Shown here piece after piece: positions 26,576-35,459 of a stretch of 64,000 nt of DNA (position 1 is its first letter; every line of letters starts with the position of its first letter). Location of the stretch: the NCBI RefSeq assembly GCF_014639155.1, contig NZ_BMFT01000002.1, positions 372,001 to 436,000 of the forward strand, in the 5' to 3' direction. The stretch is from Paenibacillus segetis. Lineage in GTDB: Bacteria > Bacillota > Bacilli > Paenibacillales > Paenibacillaceae. Under the pieces are notes generated by a model that saw nothing but the letters and a program-made list of their open reading frames with translations, searched no databases and was not told the origin of the DNA. The translations under genes and the position numbers were made by a program.

Positions 26576-27694
26576 TTAGTTCAAATGAACAAGAATACGT
26601 TCCTGCCAAAGTTGTGGTAAAGTCTTTGCTGTTTCTTCCCATACTTTGTAATCGCCTACGGGTTTAGCATTCGTATATTGATCTGCTGGGAGCAGTTTGG
26701 CAGCTACATCTTCTGGAAGCTTAACGCTCGCACGAATCGGTCTAGCATAGCCTTTGGCCAAATTGATTTGACCTTCATCACTGAGAATGTAATCTCTTGT
26801 CAGCTTAGCTGCATTAGGGTGGGGTGCATATTTATTAATAATGGTTGCGTAGCCACTTACAACGCTACCTTCCTTAGGAATCGTTACATCGAAGCGATCC
26901 TTGTCAAATTGGTCCCGGTATCCAAGGGAGTTGAAATCCCAGAGAATGGTTACAGGTACTTCACCCTTCTCGATATTTGCGGGAGATGCTTCAGAAAGGG
27001 AGATACGTTTTTGTTTTGCTAAATCTTCGAAAAACTTAATGCCAGGCTCAATATTACTTTCATCCCCACCAAAAGCGATTGCTGCTGCAAGAACAGCCAT
27101 TTGCGCTTGTGCCGCTTTGGTTACATCTCCGACAACGATTTTATAATCGCCGTTCTTGAGATCTTCCCAGCTTGTTGGTGCGTTCTTGACTAAATTTTTA
27201 TCTGTTAGAAAAGAGATGGTCCCTTGGTATCCTACAACCCAATGACCGTCGGCATCCTTGCCCCAGCTAGGAATTTCATCCCAATTAGCCGTTTTGTAAG
27301 GTTGTGTTACGCCTTGTGCAACCGCTACAGGACCAAAGGCTACCCCGACATCGCCGATGTCAGCAGTTGGCTTATTCTTCTCCGCATCGAACTTAGCGAT
27401 TTCCTCAGCACTAGACATGTCGGTATCTTGATGGTCGATTCCATATTTTGTTGTGATGTCGGACCAGGTGTCCTTCCAATTTGCCCAGCTATCAGGCATT
27501 CCCACACTGACAACCTTGCCCTCTTCCTTAGCTAGCTTAGTTAACTCTTCAAGACTGATCACCTGACCAGTGGAGTTTCCACCTGCCGAAGCAACATTTG
27601 CCGTGTCTTTATTTCCCCCCGAGCAAGCTGACAGAACCGTAACTAGCGCAAGTGTCAGAACGACCCCCGTACCCTTTGACCATCTCTTCTTCAT
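26576..27694 (-). CDS. ABC importer binding lipoprotein (AEP/iron-type)
   Basis: 372 residues after GGGAGGAAAG. A lipoprotein signal ends in VLSAC (Cys about 24). The mature part is a type 2 periplasmic binding fold of the iron/2-aminoethylphosphonate group (EEGKVVSVGMPDSWANWKDT near its start, TADIGDVGVAFGPVA, TPTSWEDL-like NAPTSWEDLKNGDYK). The ligand cannot be read from the sequence; with a DeoR regulator and a phosphodiesterase/phosphonatase in the operon, an organophosphonate or organophosphate ester is favoured over iron. Confidence 0.8.
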   Translation of the reverse strand: MKKRWSKGTGVVLTLALVTVLSACSGGNKDTANVASAGGNSTGQVISLEELTKLAKEEGKVVSVGMPDSWANWKDTWSDITTKYGIDHQDTDMSSAEEIAKFDAEKNKPTADIGDVGVAFGPVAVAQGVTQPYKTANWDEIPSWGKDADGHWVVGYQGTISFLTDKNLVKNAPTSWEDLKNGDYKIVVGDVTKAAQAQMAVLAAAIAFGGDESNIEPGIKFFEDLAKQKRISLSEASPANIEKGEVPVTILWDFNSLGYRDQFDKDRFDVTIPKEGSVVSGYATIINKYAPHPNAAKLTRDYILSDEGQINLAKGYARPIRASVKLPEDVAAKLLPADQYTNAKPVGDYKVWEETAKTLPQLWQERILVHLN

Positions 27695-27899
27695 GGATTG
27701 TCTTTCCTCCCAAACTGAATTTGTGGTTTTTTTTCTGTTTGTTGTTGTTTCTGTCTATATTTAACTTTAGTGGGTTATTGTTTTCCCAGTTTTAACGTAG
27801 AGCTTGTAGTATGTAAAAGTAGTATTTCACCTTGTTCTTAGCGACCTATCAAATATATAGTTAGTATATATCCACTATTTTCCATAAAGGAGATGTCCC

Positions 27900-28982
27900 A
27901 TGAGAAAATTGAAATGGATCACCGTGTTCATTCTATTAATGGCAATGATAGTAACTGGGTGTATGTATAATGGACCTAAAAACTCAATAGGTAGTATGGG
28001 ACAGAATGAGGGGAAAGCTTTTGTTTGGCCGGAATCAACGCCATCAGAGCAGGGGATGAACCAAGAGCGCTTAACACAAGCGGAAGAGCAAATCCTATCA
28101 AATCATAGAAGAATAGATAGTCTGCTTATTATCAAAAATGGTTATTTGGTGTATGAGAAATATTTCAATGGGAAAAGCGGTGAGATGACAACGGGTGTGT
28201 TCTCCATTACCAAAAGTATTATTTCCGCCTTAACTGGAATTGCCATAGAACAAGGGTATATTACGGGGACTGATCAGAAATTATCTTCGGTGCTAACGGA
28301 GATGTCGAAGCAATCGGATAGCCAGAAAATGAATATTACAATACACGATGCACTGACACTGTCAGGGGGGCTTGCGTCCGTTGATGATGATTTTGAGAAC
28401 TGGATTCAAAGCCCAGATTATCTTCAATTTGCAATGGATAAGCCCATGGTAAGCGATCCGGGAACTGTTTTTAAATATAGCACGGGTCTTCCGCATATGC
28501 TGTCGGTGATCTTGACTCGAACTACGGGTATGTCTACGAAAGAATACGCGGATCAAAATCTGTTTGGTCCATTGGATATTGTGAATTACCAGTGGCAGCA
28601 GGACTCTACTGGGATGTACAACGGTGGTACAAATTTATCGATGTTGCCGAGGGATATGGCGAAGCTGGGATATCTGTACCTGCAACATGGAAAGTGGAGA
28701 GGAGAACAGATTATACCTGAAGCCTGGGTGGACGAATCTACGCGCAAACAAATCAATGTAGATGCTGATAATGACTATGGTTATCTATTTTGGTTAAAGA
28801 TGATGAGCGATGGACAAGGGAATAAGATATCCGCTTATGAGGCAGTTGGTTATGGAGGGCAGCACATTCGGGTAATTCCAGAATTGAATACGGTGGTTGT
28901 TATTACCTCAAATATCGCATCCTCCGAGGTATCTGATCCTAATGAATTGATGGAGAAATATATTCTCCCTGCACTACGTTAA
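27900..28982 (+). CDS. lipoprotein serine hydrolase (beta-lactamase/PBP-like)
   Basis: 360 residues after AAAGGAG. The lipoprotein signal ends in IVTGC (Cys21). The beta-lactamase-like domain has the SxxK motif SITK (102-105), a Tyr motif YSTG and a late GYGGQHI motif in the place of the KTG box. Related enzymes are esterases, D-amino-acid peptidases or inactive penicillin-binding relatives anchored on the outer face of the membrane. It stands alone, divergent from the importer operon, with a terminator after it. Confidence 0.85.
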   Translation: MRKLKWITVFILLMAMIVTGCMYNGPKNSIGSMGQNEGKAFVWPESTPSEQGMNQERLTQAEEQILSNHRRIDSLLIIKNGYLVYEKYFNGKSGEMTTGVFSITKSIISALTGIAIEQGYITGTDQKLSSVLTEMSKQSDSQKMNITIHDALTLSGGLASVDDDFENWIQSPDYLQFAMDKPMVSDPGTVFKYSTGLPHMLSVILTRTTGMSTKEYADQNLFGPLDIVNYQWQQDSTGMYNGGTNLSMLPRDMAKLGYLYLQHGKWRGEQIIPEAWVDESTRKQINVDADNDYGYLFWLKMMSDGQGNKISAYEAVGYGGQHIRVIPELNTVVVITSNIASSEVSDPNELMEKYILPALR

Positions 28983-29015
28983 TAATCAAGAACTATATTT
29001 ATCCTCACGAAAAAG

Positions 29016-29049
29016 GGATACTCTGTCGCGGTTTGGACAGTGTATCCCA
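29016..29049. terminator. terminator between serine hydrolase and yitT
   Basis: GGGATACTCTGTC pairs with GACAGTGTATCCC (one mismatch, G-U) around an 8-nt loop, between convergent genes. Confidence 0.75.
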
Positions 29050-29066
29050 TTATTAGTAGATCTATA

Positions 29067-29939
29067 TTATTTAAGTGGTCTGGAGAATCGTCCGAGTATT
29101 TCCGTGGACTGGACCACATTCATAAAAGCTTGATTGTCAGTTTCCGCAACCGTCTTGCGGACGGCGGCTAACTCATAACGGGTTGTCACCGTCATCAGCA
29201 TATGATTCTCTTCTTCGCTGTACCCACCTTCACTATGTACGCAAGTAATCCCATGATGAAGCTTACGTAATTGGCAGAGCATCTGATCTTTTTTCTTGGT
29301 AACGATAAAGCAGGTGACCTTAATATGTCCGACATGGATCATGTCTACGACTTTCCCTTTGACAAAGGTGGATAGCATGGAGTAAAGCGCAAGGTCCCAG
29401 CTTTTGTAGAATCCCAGAGCTAGAATAACAGCTCCGTTAAGGATGAACAGAATGTTCCCCATCGGAACATCTCGTCTACGGGTTACAATCGATCCAACGA
29501 TGTCAAAACCTCCGGTTGAACCACCAACACGAAGTGAGTAGCCAATACCTGCGGCAGAGATGATTCCTCCGAACACAGCGCCGAGAATGGGGTCTTTGGT
29601 TACTTGGACTTGAGGGATAATCGACATGAACCAGGAGGTACTGACGACGGAGATACAGCTTAGAATGATATACCGTCTTCCTACAGATTTCCAGCCCCAT
29701 ATGATGAGAGGGACATTAATAATGAAATACAGGATAGAAATATTCCAATTTGTTAAATATCCGACGATCGACGCCACACCTGTTACTCCACCGGATAGAA
29801 GCTGATGCGGTATCAGAAACAGATTGACTCCGGCAGCGACTAGAAGTGAGGATATAAGAATAATAGCAACTTCTTCGGCAGGTTTGAGGGAAGCTTTGAT
29901 CGGTTTACTTAGGAGCGGTGGATATTTATCGAGATTCAT
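29067..29939 (-). CDS. YitT-family membrane protein
   Basis: 290 residues. About five or six membrane segments fill residues 20-200 (family signature LIPHQLLSGGVTGVA and GSTGGFDIVG), followed by a cytosolic DUF2179 domain (about 220-285, HGITCVHSEGGYSEEE). YitT proteins are widespread in Bacillota; transport is suspected, but the substrate is not established. The gene is monocistronic. The 251-bp gap upstream (29940-30190) is AT-rich and holds no further gene that I can support. Confidence 0.88.
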   Translation of the reverse strand: MNLDKYPPLLSKPIKASLKPAEEVAIILISSLLVAAGVNLFLIPHQLLSGGVTGVASIVGYLTNWNISILYFIINVPLIIWGWKSVGRRYIILSCISVVSTSWFMSIIPQVQVTKDPILGAVFGGIISAAGIGYSLRVGGSTGGFDIVGSIVTRRRDVPMGNILFILNGAVILALGFYKSWDLALYSMLSTFVKGKVVDMIHVGHIKVTCFIVTKKKDQMLCQLRKLHHGITCVHSEGGYSEEENHMLMTVTTRYELAAVRKTVAETDNQAFMNVVQSTEILGRFSRPLK

Positions 29940-30190
29940 ATCGCCTTAGCCTTCTTTTCTGAGATAGAGTATGTAATAAATTATTATTATCAGCTTAAAT
30001 TATCTTTTTTATCGACGTACCCTACTATAATATTTATCACCAAAATTAACAATTTAATTAGGCTGGAAATTTACTCACCCAAATGAAGATTATAGTATTG
30101 TTTCCAAAAGACATAACAAATATCTCCTTTTCGATGCGAATTTAACAGTATAATCAAATGGAATAAGTCTTTCTCAAGGAGTAATCAAAA

Positions 30191-30886
30191 ATGGATACAA
30201 CTTTACTTATAGTAGAAGACGATATCAGTCTGAATAAGGGGATTGCGCTGACGCTTGCTCAGAACGATATTAAGATAAAACAAGCCTACGATCTGGCAAC
30301 AGCCGAGGCTCTATTTGCTACGGGCGGGATTGACTTGATCATCCTGGATGTCAATCTTCCTGATGGTAGTGGGCTTGATTTCTGTGAGCAAATACGTCGT
30401 GTATCGAAGGTGCCGATTATATTTCTGACCGCAAACGACATGGAATGTGATATTGTAACTGGCTTTGAACTTGGCGGGGATGATTACATTACCAAACCAT
30501 TCAGTTTGATGGTATTGCGTGCTAGAGTCATGGCGGTATTGCGAAGATCTGATCAATATAACGAGGACAAGCTAATCATTGATCATATGACATTTGATTT
30601 TGGCAAGATGGAGTTTCGGAAGAATAATCAAGCAATAACGCTGAGCAAGACAGAACAGAAGTTATTGAAGATGCTTGTAACGAATAAAGGAAATATTCTG
30701 ACTCGTGAGCAGTTGATGGATAAAATTTGGACCCATGAAGCGGAGTTCGTTGATGAGAATGCCCTGACGGTGACCATTCGACGGTTGCGTGGCAAGATTG
30801 AAGACGAGCCATCGGAACCTAAATACATCAAGACTGTCTATGGACTAGGTTATGTATGGGCAATGGGTAGCCATGCGAATGGATAA
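30191..30886 (+). CDS. OmpR/PhoB-type response regulator
   Basis: 231 residues after AAGGAGT. The receiver domain (1-120) has the acidic pair EDD near residue 9, the phosphoacceptor Asp in IILDVNLPDG and Lys in YITKPF. A winged helix DNA-binding domain (about 130-228) ends with the IKTVYGLGYVW motif. It overlaps the histidine kinase gene and, through a hairpin-containing gap, precedes an ABC exporter, the usual arrangement for sensing and pumping out cell-envelope antibiotics. Confidence 0.9.
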   Translation: MDTTLLIVEDDISLNKGIALTLAQNDIKIKQAYDLATAEALFATGGIDLIILDVNLPDGSGLDFCEQIRRVSKVPIIFLTANDMECDIVTGFELGGDDYITKPFSLMVLRARVMAVLRRSDQYNEDKLIIDHMTFDFGKMEFRKNNQAITLSKTEQKLLKMLVTNKGNILTREQLMDKIWTHEAEFVDENALTVTIRRLRGKIEDEPSEPKYIKTVYGLGYVWAMGSHANG

Positions 30887-31916
30887 GGGCAACGAGCATC
30901 ATTTTAATCGAGTCTATCTGGTATTTGCGTTCCTATTAACGGTGGTGGTAGTTGGCTATACTGGGGTGATATTGTATATAGCTGACATGGATCATCGTAT
31001 CCTCTGGATTTCTGCCGTGTTCCTGGTACTGATTTTTATTGTCGGAGGAGCGTGGGTGTGGACGCTGAAATACAAAATTACCGGAGTCATTAGGACGCTA
31101 GACGATGTGATTGATAGTGCCATCACCGGACAAGGATCAGAACGGGTTACAGGATATACCGAGACCAATATTTCATCCCTTGAGAATAAGTTGATTCGCT
31201 ATATCGAAGTATCTACGACTCATGATGCGAAGGTAGAAGCTGAGAAGAATAAAATTAAAGAGCTGATATCCGACATCTCGCATCAGACCAAGACACCGCT
31301 ATCGAACATCGTACTGTATAGTCAGCTTTTGGATGAGCTTCCCCAGTTAGATGAGTCTACCCGAGGGTATGTATTGCAGATCAAGTCGCAATCAGACAAG
31401 TTGGATTGGTTGATCCAATCCCTCATCAAGATGTCCAGGCTAGAGACGGGCATCATTTCGATTCATGCCATGATCAATCCCGTGATTGAGAGTATAACCA
31501 AGGCGATGTCACAGGTGTATGCCCGTGCGGAACAGAATCAGATTGAAATAAGCATAGCCTGCGATCAAGCGATTACAGCCCGTCACGATATGAAGTGGAC
31601 TAGCGAAGCTCTGTTCAATATCCTGGAGAACGCAGTTAAATATAGTGCCCCTGGGGGAAACATACATATCTCGGCGCAAGCGAATGAAATGTTCACCCGC
31701 ATAGATATTTCAGACACGGGTATCGGCATTGAAGAGAGCGAGCTTAACGATATATTCAAGCGTTTCTATAGATGTAAGGCGACATCGCAATATGAAGGCG
31801 TGGGCATCGGCTTATTTCTGGCCAGAGAAATCATATCCTCTCAAGGGGGATATATCATGGCCACTTCCACTGTCGGAAAGGGATCGACATTTTCAGTCTA
31901 TTTGCTGCGGATATAG
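30873..31916 (+). CDS. sensor histidine kinase
   Basis: About 347 residues if the ATG at 30873 is used; 30852 and 30879 are other in-frame ATGs, and none has a strong binding site, so the start is uncertain. Two membrane segments separated by a very short loop lie near the N-terminus. The H-box is SDISHQTKTPLSNI, the N-box NILENAVKYS, and the G-boxes DTGIGI and GVGIGLFLAREI are intact. The almost missing extracytoplasmic loop suggests intramembrane sensing or sensing through the ABC permease, as in antimicrobial-peptide systems. Confidence 0.85.
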   Translation: MRMDKGNEHHFNRVYLVFAFLLTVVVVGYTGVILYIADMDHRILWISAVFLVLIFIVGGAWVWTLKYKITGVIRTLDDVIDSAITGQGSERVTGYTETNISSLENKLIRYIEVSTTHDAKVEAEKNKIKELISDISHQTKTPLSNIVLYSQLLDELPQLDESTRGYVLQIKSQSDKLDWLIQSLIKMSRLETGIISIHAMINPVIESITKAMSQVYARAEQNQIEISIACDQAITARHDMKWTSEALFNILENAVKYSAPGGNIHISAQANEMFTRIDISDTGIGIEESELNDIFKRFYRCKATSQYEGVGIGLFLAREIISSQGGYIMATSTVGKGSTFSVYLLRI

Positions 31917-31992
31917 TTGATTCAGTTGAATGAAAGTAAGCTGATATAGCGGAGAGGGCGAAATGATTCTGAAGAAGCGAAGCGTTCGCCTT

Positions 31993-32068
31993 TGTCCACG
32001 AATTCCAACCTTTCATAATCCAATCAGGGAATTCGGGGACAACAGCGATCGTAAGAACATTTCGTTCT
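31993..32068. repeat. hairpin-rich intergenic repeat fragment
   Basis: TGTCCACGAATTCC (31993-32006) pairs with GGAATTCGGGGACA (32028-32041) with one mismatch. Directly after it, 32041-32059 repeats 19 nt of the element at 3673-3691 (inverse orientation), and a small AGAAC/GTTCT hairpin follows. It occupies the first part of the 316-bp gap between kinase and ABC genes. Confidence 0.55.
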
Positions 32069-32140
32069 CGAAGCCTAATCACAATGAATAGTTCAACTGA
32101 TAAAGTTTCGCTACGATTGTGTCAACACTGTTATATTTCA

Positions 32141-32154
32141 GACATGGTAATGTC
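32141..32154. promoter_or_regulatory. candidate response-regulator operator
   Basis: GACAT-GGTA-ATGTC dyad about 80 bp upstream of the ABC ATPase start. It is the best dyad before the exporter genes; its link to the adjacent regulator is inferred. Confidence 0.4.
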
Positions 32155-32173
32155 AGATTGATTTGATAGATTT

Positions 32174-32207
32174 AGTCTGTACCTAGCTAAGGGTACGGAC
32201 TTTTTTT
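32174..32207 (+). terminator. terminator/attenuator ahead of the ABC exporter
   Basis: AGTCTGTACC pairs with GGTACGGACT (one G-U), followed by TTTTTTT. Only 25 nt remain before the ATPase start codon, too few for a promoter, so exporter transcription must pass it. Confidence 0.8.
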
Positions 32208-32232
32208 GAATGAGGGAGATGAGATGTAGCAT

Positions 32233-32919
32233 ATGACGATATTACAAATCCAAGATTTGAAGAAATATTACGGTAAAGGTGAACATGTCGTAAAGGCGTT
32301 AGATGGTATTTCATTAACGGTGGAGAAGGGAGAATTTGTCGCCATCGTTGGCACCAGTGGAAGTGGGAAGAGTACGCTACTCCATATGCTCGGTGGACTT
32401 GACCGCGCAACGGAAGGTAAAGTTCACGTGGATGGAAATGATATTTTTGCTATGGATGATGATAAGCTGACGATTTTTAGACGAAGATCGGTAGGGTTTG
32501 TGTTTCAGAGCTATAATCTGATCCCGATTCTTAACGTGTATGAGAATATTGTGCTTCCGATTGAGTTAGATGGTGCGAGAATAGATAAAGGCTATGTAAA
32601 TCAAGTTATTGAAACGTTGGGATTGAAAGAAAAAATAAACAATCTGCCAGCGAATCTGTCCGGGGGACAACAGCAACGGGTAGCGATTGCCAGAGCATTA
32701 GCTACGAAGCCTTCCATCGTATTGGCTGATGAGCCAACGGGGAATCTGGACAGCAAGACAAGCCAAGAGGTGCTCATTCTCATGAAACAAATGAGTCAGA
32801 AGTTTAATCAGACGATCGTGATGATTACTCATAATGAGGAGATCGCCCAAACCGCTGATCGAGTTATCCGCCTTGAGGACGGTCAAGTCGTAAGCCGTTC
32901 CCAAGCTGGCGGGAGGTAA
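32233..32919 (+). CDS. ABC exporter ATPase (MacB/LolD type)
   Basis: 228 residues with Walker A GTSGSGKST, Q-loop FVFQSYNLIP, signature LSGGQQQR, Walker B IVLADEPTGNLD and H-loop MITHN. This is the LolD/MacB/BceA ATPase type that works mechanically on a FtsX-fold permease. The permease gene starts 4 nt after its stop. With the upstream two-component system it probably forms an antimicrobial-peptide or envelope-stress module. Confidence 0.9.
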   Translation: MTILQIQDLKKYYGKGEHVVKALDGISLTVEKGEFVAIVGTSGSGKSTLLHMLGGLDRATEGKVHVDGNDIFAMDDDKLTIFRRRSVGFVFQSYNLIPILNVYENIVLPIELDGARIDKGYVNQVIETLGLKEKINNLPANLSGGQQQRVAIARALATKPSIVLADEPTGNLDSKTSQEVLILMKQMSQKFNQTIVMITHNEEIAQTADRVIRLEDGQVVSRSQAGGR

Positions 32920-32923
32920 GCTT

Positions 32924-35458
32924 ATGATCACAACAAGCAATAGGCAGACCGTTTCCCGCATTGCTAAGAAAAGTATCAAGGCTAACCGAATGCGTAGCCT
33001 TATGATCGTATGTGCCGTGGTGCTCACCACGCTTCTGCTAACTTCGGTGTTTACATTGGCGTTGAGTATTAACAAATCCATGGAATCGGCCAGTATGAAG
33101 ACGTCAGGAAGTGATTATCATGGTAGCTTCAAATATCTGAACCAAGATGAGGTTCATAAGCTGATTCAGCATCCCTCGATCAAGGAATATAGTAGGGCGA
33201 CAGTGGTTGGTGATGTTAGTAGTGGTGCATTTAAGTCTAATAGGATAGAAATTAACTATGTAGACGAGAACTATCCTGAACATAGCTTTATACATTTTAC
33301 GGAAGGTGGTCTGCCTTCAGGCGAGAATGAGATCGCTATGAATACCTGGGAGCTCGATTTACTAGGAGCCCCTCACAAGTTGGGTACCACGGTGAGTCTT
33401 GACATCGACATAGATGGCTCTACAGGTGATAAAGTTATATCACAGGATTTTGTCTTATCTGGTTATTTCGAAGCGGATCAATATGTCGCCATGTCAGGTT
33501 TGGCTTTTGTATCGGAAGCATTTGTGAAGCAGAATATTGCGGATATCGATCCAGCTCAGTCGAAGGCTAACGGGTCCTATACGAATACGACTAGACTCGA
33601 AGTGATGTTTAATAACTCATTGGATATTGAGGGGAAAATACAGAAGGTACTCTCTGATACTGGACTAGATGTACCCTATGGCGTGAATTGGGCCTATTCC
33701 AGTGTATCTATATTTGATGATTGGACGAATATCATTCCTTATGTTCTGCTTATCTTAATCATTATGCTGAGCGGATACCTACTCATCTATAATATCTTTC
33801 ATATTTCTGTTGTCAGGGATATTAAGTTCTATGGGTTAATGAAGACGATTGGGACAACACCGAAGCAGCTTAGGAAGCTCATCTCGATTCAAGCCAATTG
33901 GTTATATATTGTCGGATTACCTATTGGGTTGATCTTGGGTTATGGCGTAGGCTACTGGTTAACTCCTATGTTGGCAACCTCTTTTTCAAGTATAGAGATG
34001 GAAGCAAGTTATTCCGTCAATCCAATCATTTTCATTGGTGCAGCCTTATTCTCTTATCTGACAGTACGTATCGCGGCTAGCAAACCAGGTAGGACTGCAT
34101 CAAGAATTTCCCCTGTAGAGGCAGTTAAATATGCCGGAATAAGTGGCAGCAATAGTAGCAAGAAGATCAAGAGATCGCTGGGCGGGGCCAAGCTGTCCAG
34201 AATGTCTATGGGCAACTTACTAAGAAACAAGAAAAAGCTGTTTCTGATGCTTGCTTCCTTATCTCTAAGCATTATTTTGTTCAGTATTATCTACACGGTG
34301 ATTGCTTCATTTGACGTGAATAAATACTTGAACACATTTATATCAGGTGACTTTGTAGTGAAGGAAGAATCCTTTGATCGAAGGGGATCGAGTACTACAG
34401 ATGAATACATGTTGTCAGAAGAGGTTGCAGATATTTTGAGGACAATTGATGGGGTTGAGAGTTTAGATAAGGTTTATTTTAAATTTAATACACTTCCCAT
34501 TGATGATACGATTGCGGCGGTACTTGAACCGCTTAGTGCTGCACCGAGTCCTGACCCGTATATTTCATATATTTTGGAAAGTGGGTCAATTCAGCAATAT
34601 ATATATGGTATTGATAAAGGTTGGTATGACGTACTTAAGCAGAGCGATATTTTGGAAGGAACGTTTGACCGTGATAAGTTTGAGTCCGGGGATTATATCA
34701 TGGTGAGCCAAGCAACGTTGGCTGAGGATGAAGAAGCCAGTTATTATCATCCGGGCGATAAGATTAAGCTAGGTGACAAGGGGAAAAGTTATGAGGTGAT
34801 GGCGGTATTGAAATCCGAAGCATTGATTGCGGCTGGAACGATGTCTTTTTCATCGGGTGGTAACGTCTATTTCCCTGCTAAAGAGTTGAAATCAACCTTT
34901 ACTGAATCACAGATTTTGTCTGTCACCCTGCATACAGATCCTGCTAAGTTGGATCAAGTAGACCGTACCGTAAGGGCATTTGCCGATGCTAGTAAGGGAC
35001 TCACTGTGAGATCTAGGGACGATTATAAGCAGGAATTGGCTGGTTTTATGAATATATTTAAAACAATTGGTTATGGCTTAAGCTTTATTATTGGATTGAT
35101 CGGGGTACTTAACTATATCAACACCGTTATTACCGGGGTAGTTTCCCGTCGCAATGAGTTTGCGATCTTGGAGAGTATCGGGATGACGAAGAAGCAGATG
35201 AAGCGGATGTTGGTATACGAAGGATTTTATAGCATCATGTTCTCAGCTCTTATTGTAGGAACACTAGGGATGTTCCTGACCTATAGCATCGCCAAGACGA
35301 TATCGGATAATATGGCATTTACTGTGTTCCGCATGAATGTTTGGCCAATTGTTGGCGTTATAGTCATCCTATTTGGCATCGCTTATGTAGTGACGATCAT
35401 TGCTTATCGAATGCTCTCCAAAGCAACAATCGTCGAAAGATTACGAGAAGCGGAGTAG
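32924..35458 (+). CDS. large FtsX-fold ABC permease
   Basis: 844 residues, ATG 7 nt after GGGAGG. I see eight membrane segments: about 22-42, three between 275 and 390, one at 440-465 and three between 715 and 830. Two FtsX cores are thus each preceded by a large extracytoplasmic domain (about 45-270 and 470-710). BceB-type permeases have ten segments and about 650 residues, so this is the other, two-FtsX architecture. The loops probably bind the ligand or its target. Its stop lies one nucleotide from the stop of the convergent MFS gene. Confidence 0.85.
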   Translation: MITTSNRQTVSRIAKKSIKANRMRSLMIVCAVVLTTLLLTSVFTLALSINKSMESASMKTSGSDYHGSFKYLNQDEVHKLIQHPSIKEYSRATVVGDVSSGAFKSNRIEINYVDENYPEHSFIHFTEGGLPSGENEIAMNTWELDLLGAPHKLGTTVSLDIDIDGSTGDKVISQDFVLSGYFEADQYVAMSGLAFVSEAFVKQNIADIDPAQSKANGSYTNTTRLEVMFNNSLDIEGKIQKVLSDTGLDVPYGVNWAYSSVSIFDDWTNIIPYVLLILIIMLSGYLLIYNIFHISVVRDIKFYGLMKTIGTTPKQLRKLISIQANWLYIVGLPIGLILGYGVGYWLTPMLATSFSSIEMEASYSVNPIIFIGAALFSYLTVRIAASKPGRTASRISPVEAVKYAGISGSNSSKKIKRSLGGAKLSRMSMGNLLRNKKKLFLMLASLSLSIILFSIIYTVIASFDVNKYLNTFISGDFVVKEESFDRRGSSTTDEYMLSEEVADILRTIDGVESLDKVYFKFNTLPIDDTIAAVLEPLSAAPSPDPYISYILESGSIQQYIYGIDKGWYDVLKQSDILEGTFDRDKFESGDYIMVSQATLAEDEEASYYHPGDKIKLGDKGKSYEVMAVLKSEALIAAGTMSFSSGGNVYFPAKELKSTFTESQILSVTLHTDPAKLDQVDRTVRAFADASKGLTVRSRDDYKQELAGFMNIFKTIGYGLSFIIGLIGVLNYINTVITGVVSRRNEFAILESIGMTKKQMKRMLVYEGFYSIMFSALIVGTLGMFLTYSIAKTISDNMAFTVFRMNVWPIVGVIVILFGIAYVVTIIAYRMLSKATIVERLREAE

Positions 35459-35459
35459 A

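Noticed and set aside
30191..35458. Naming the module BceRS-BceAB
   Set aside because: The permease has about 844 residues, eight membrane segments and two large loops, unlike the ten-helix BceB type.
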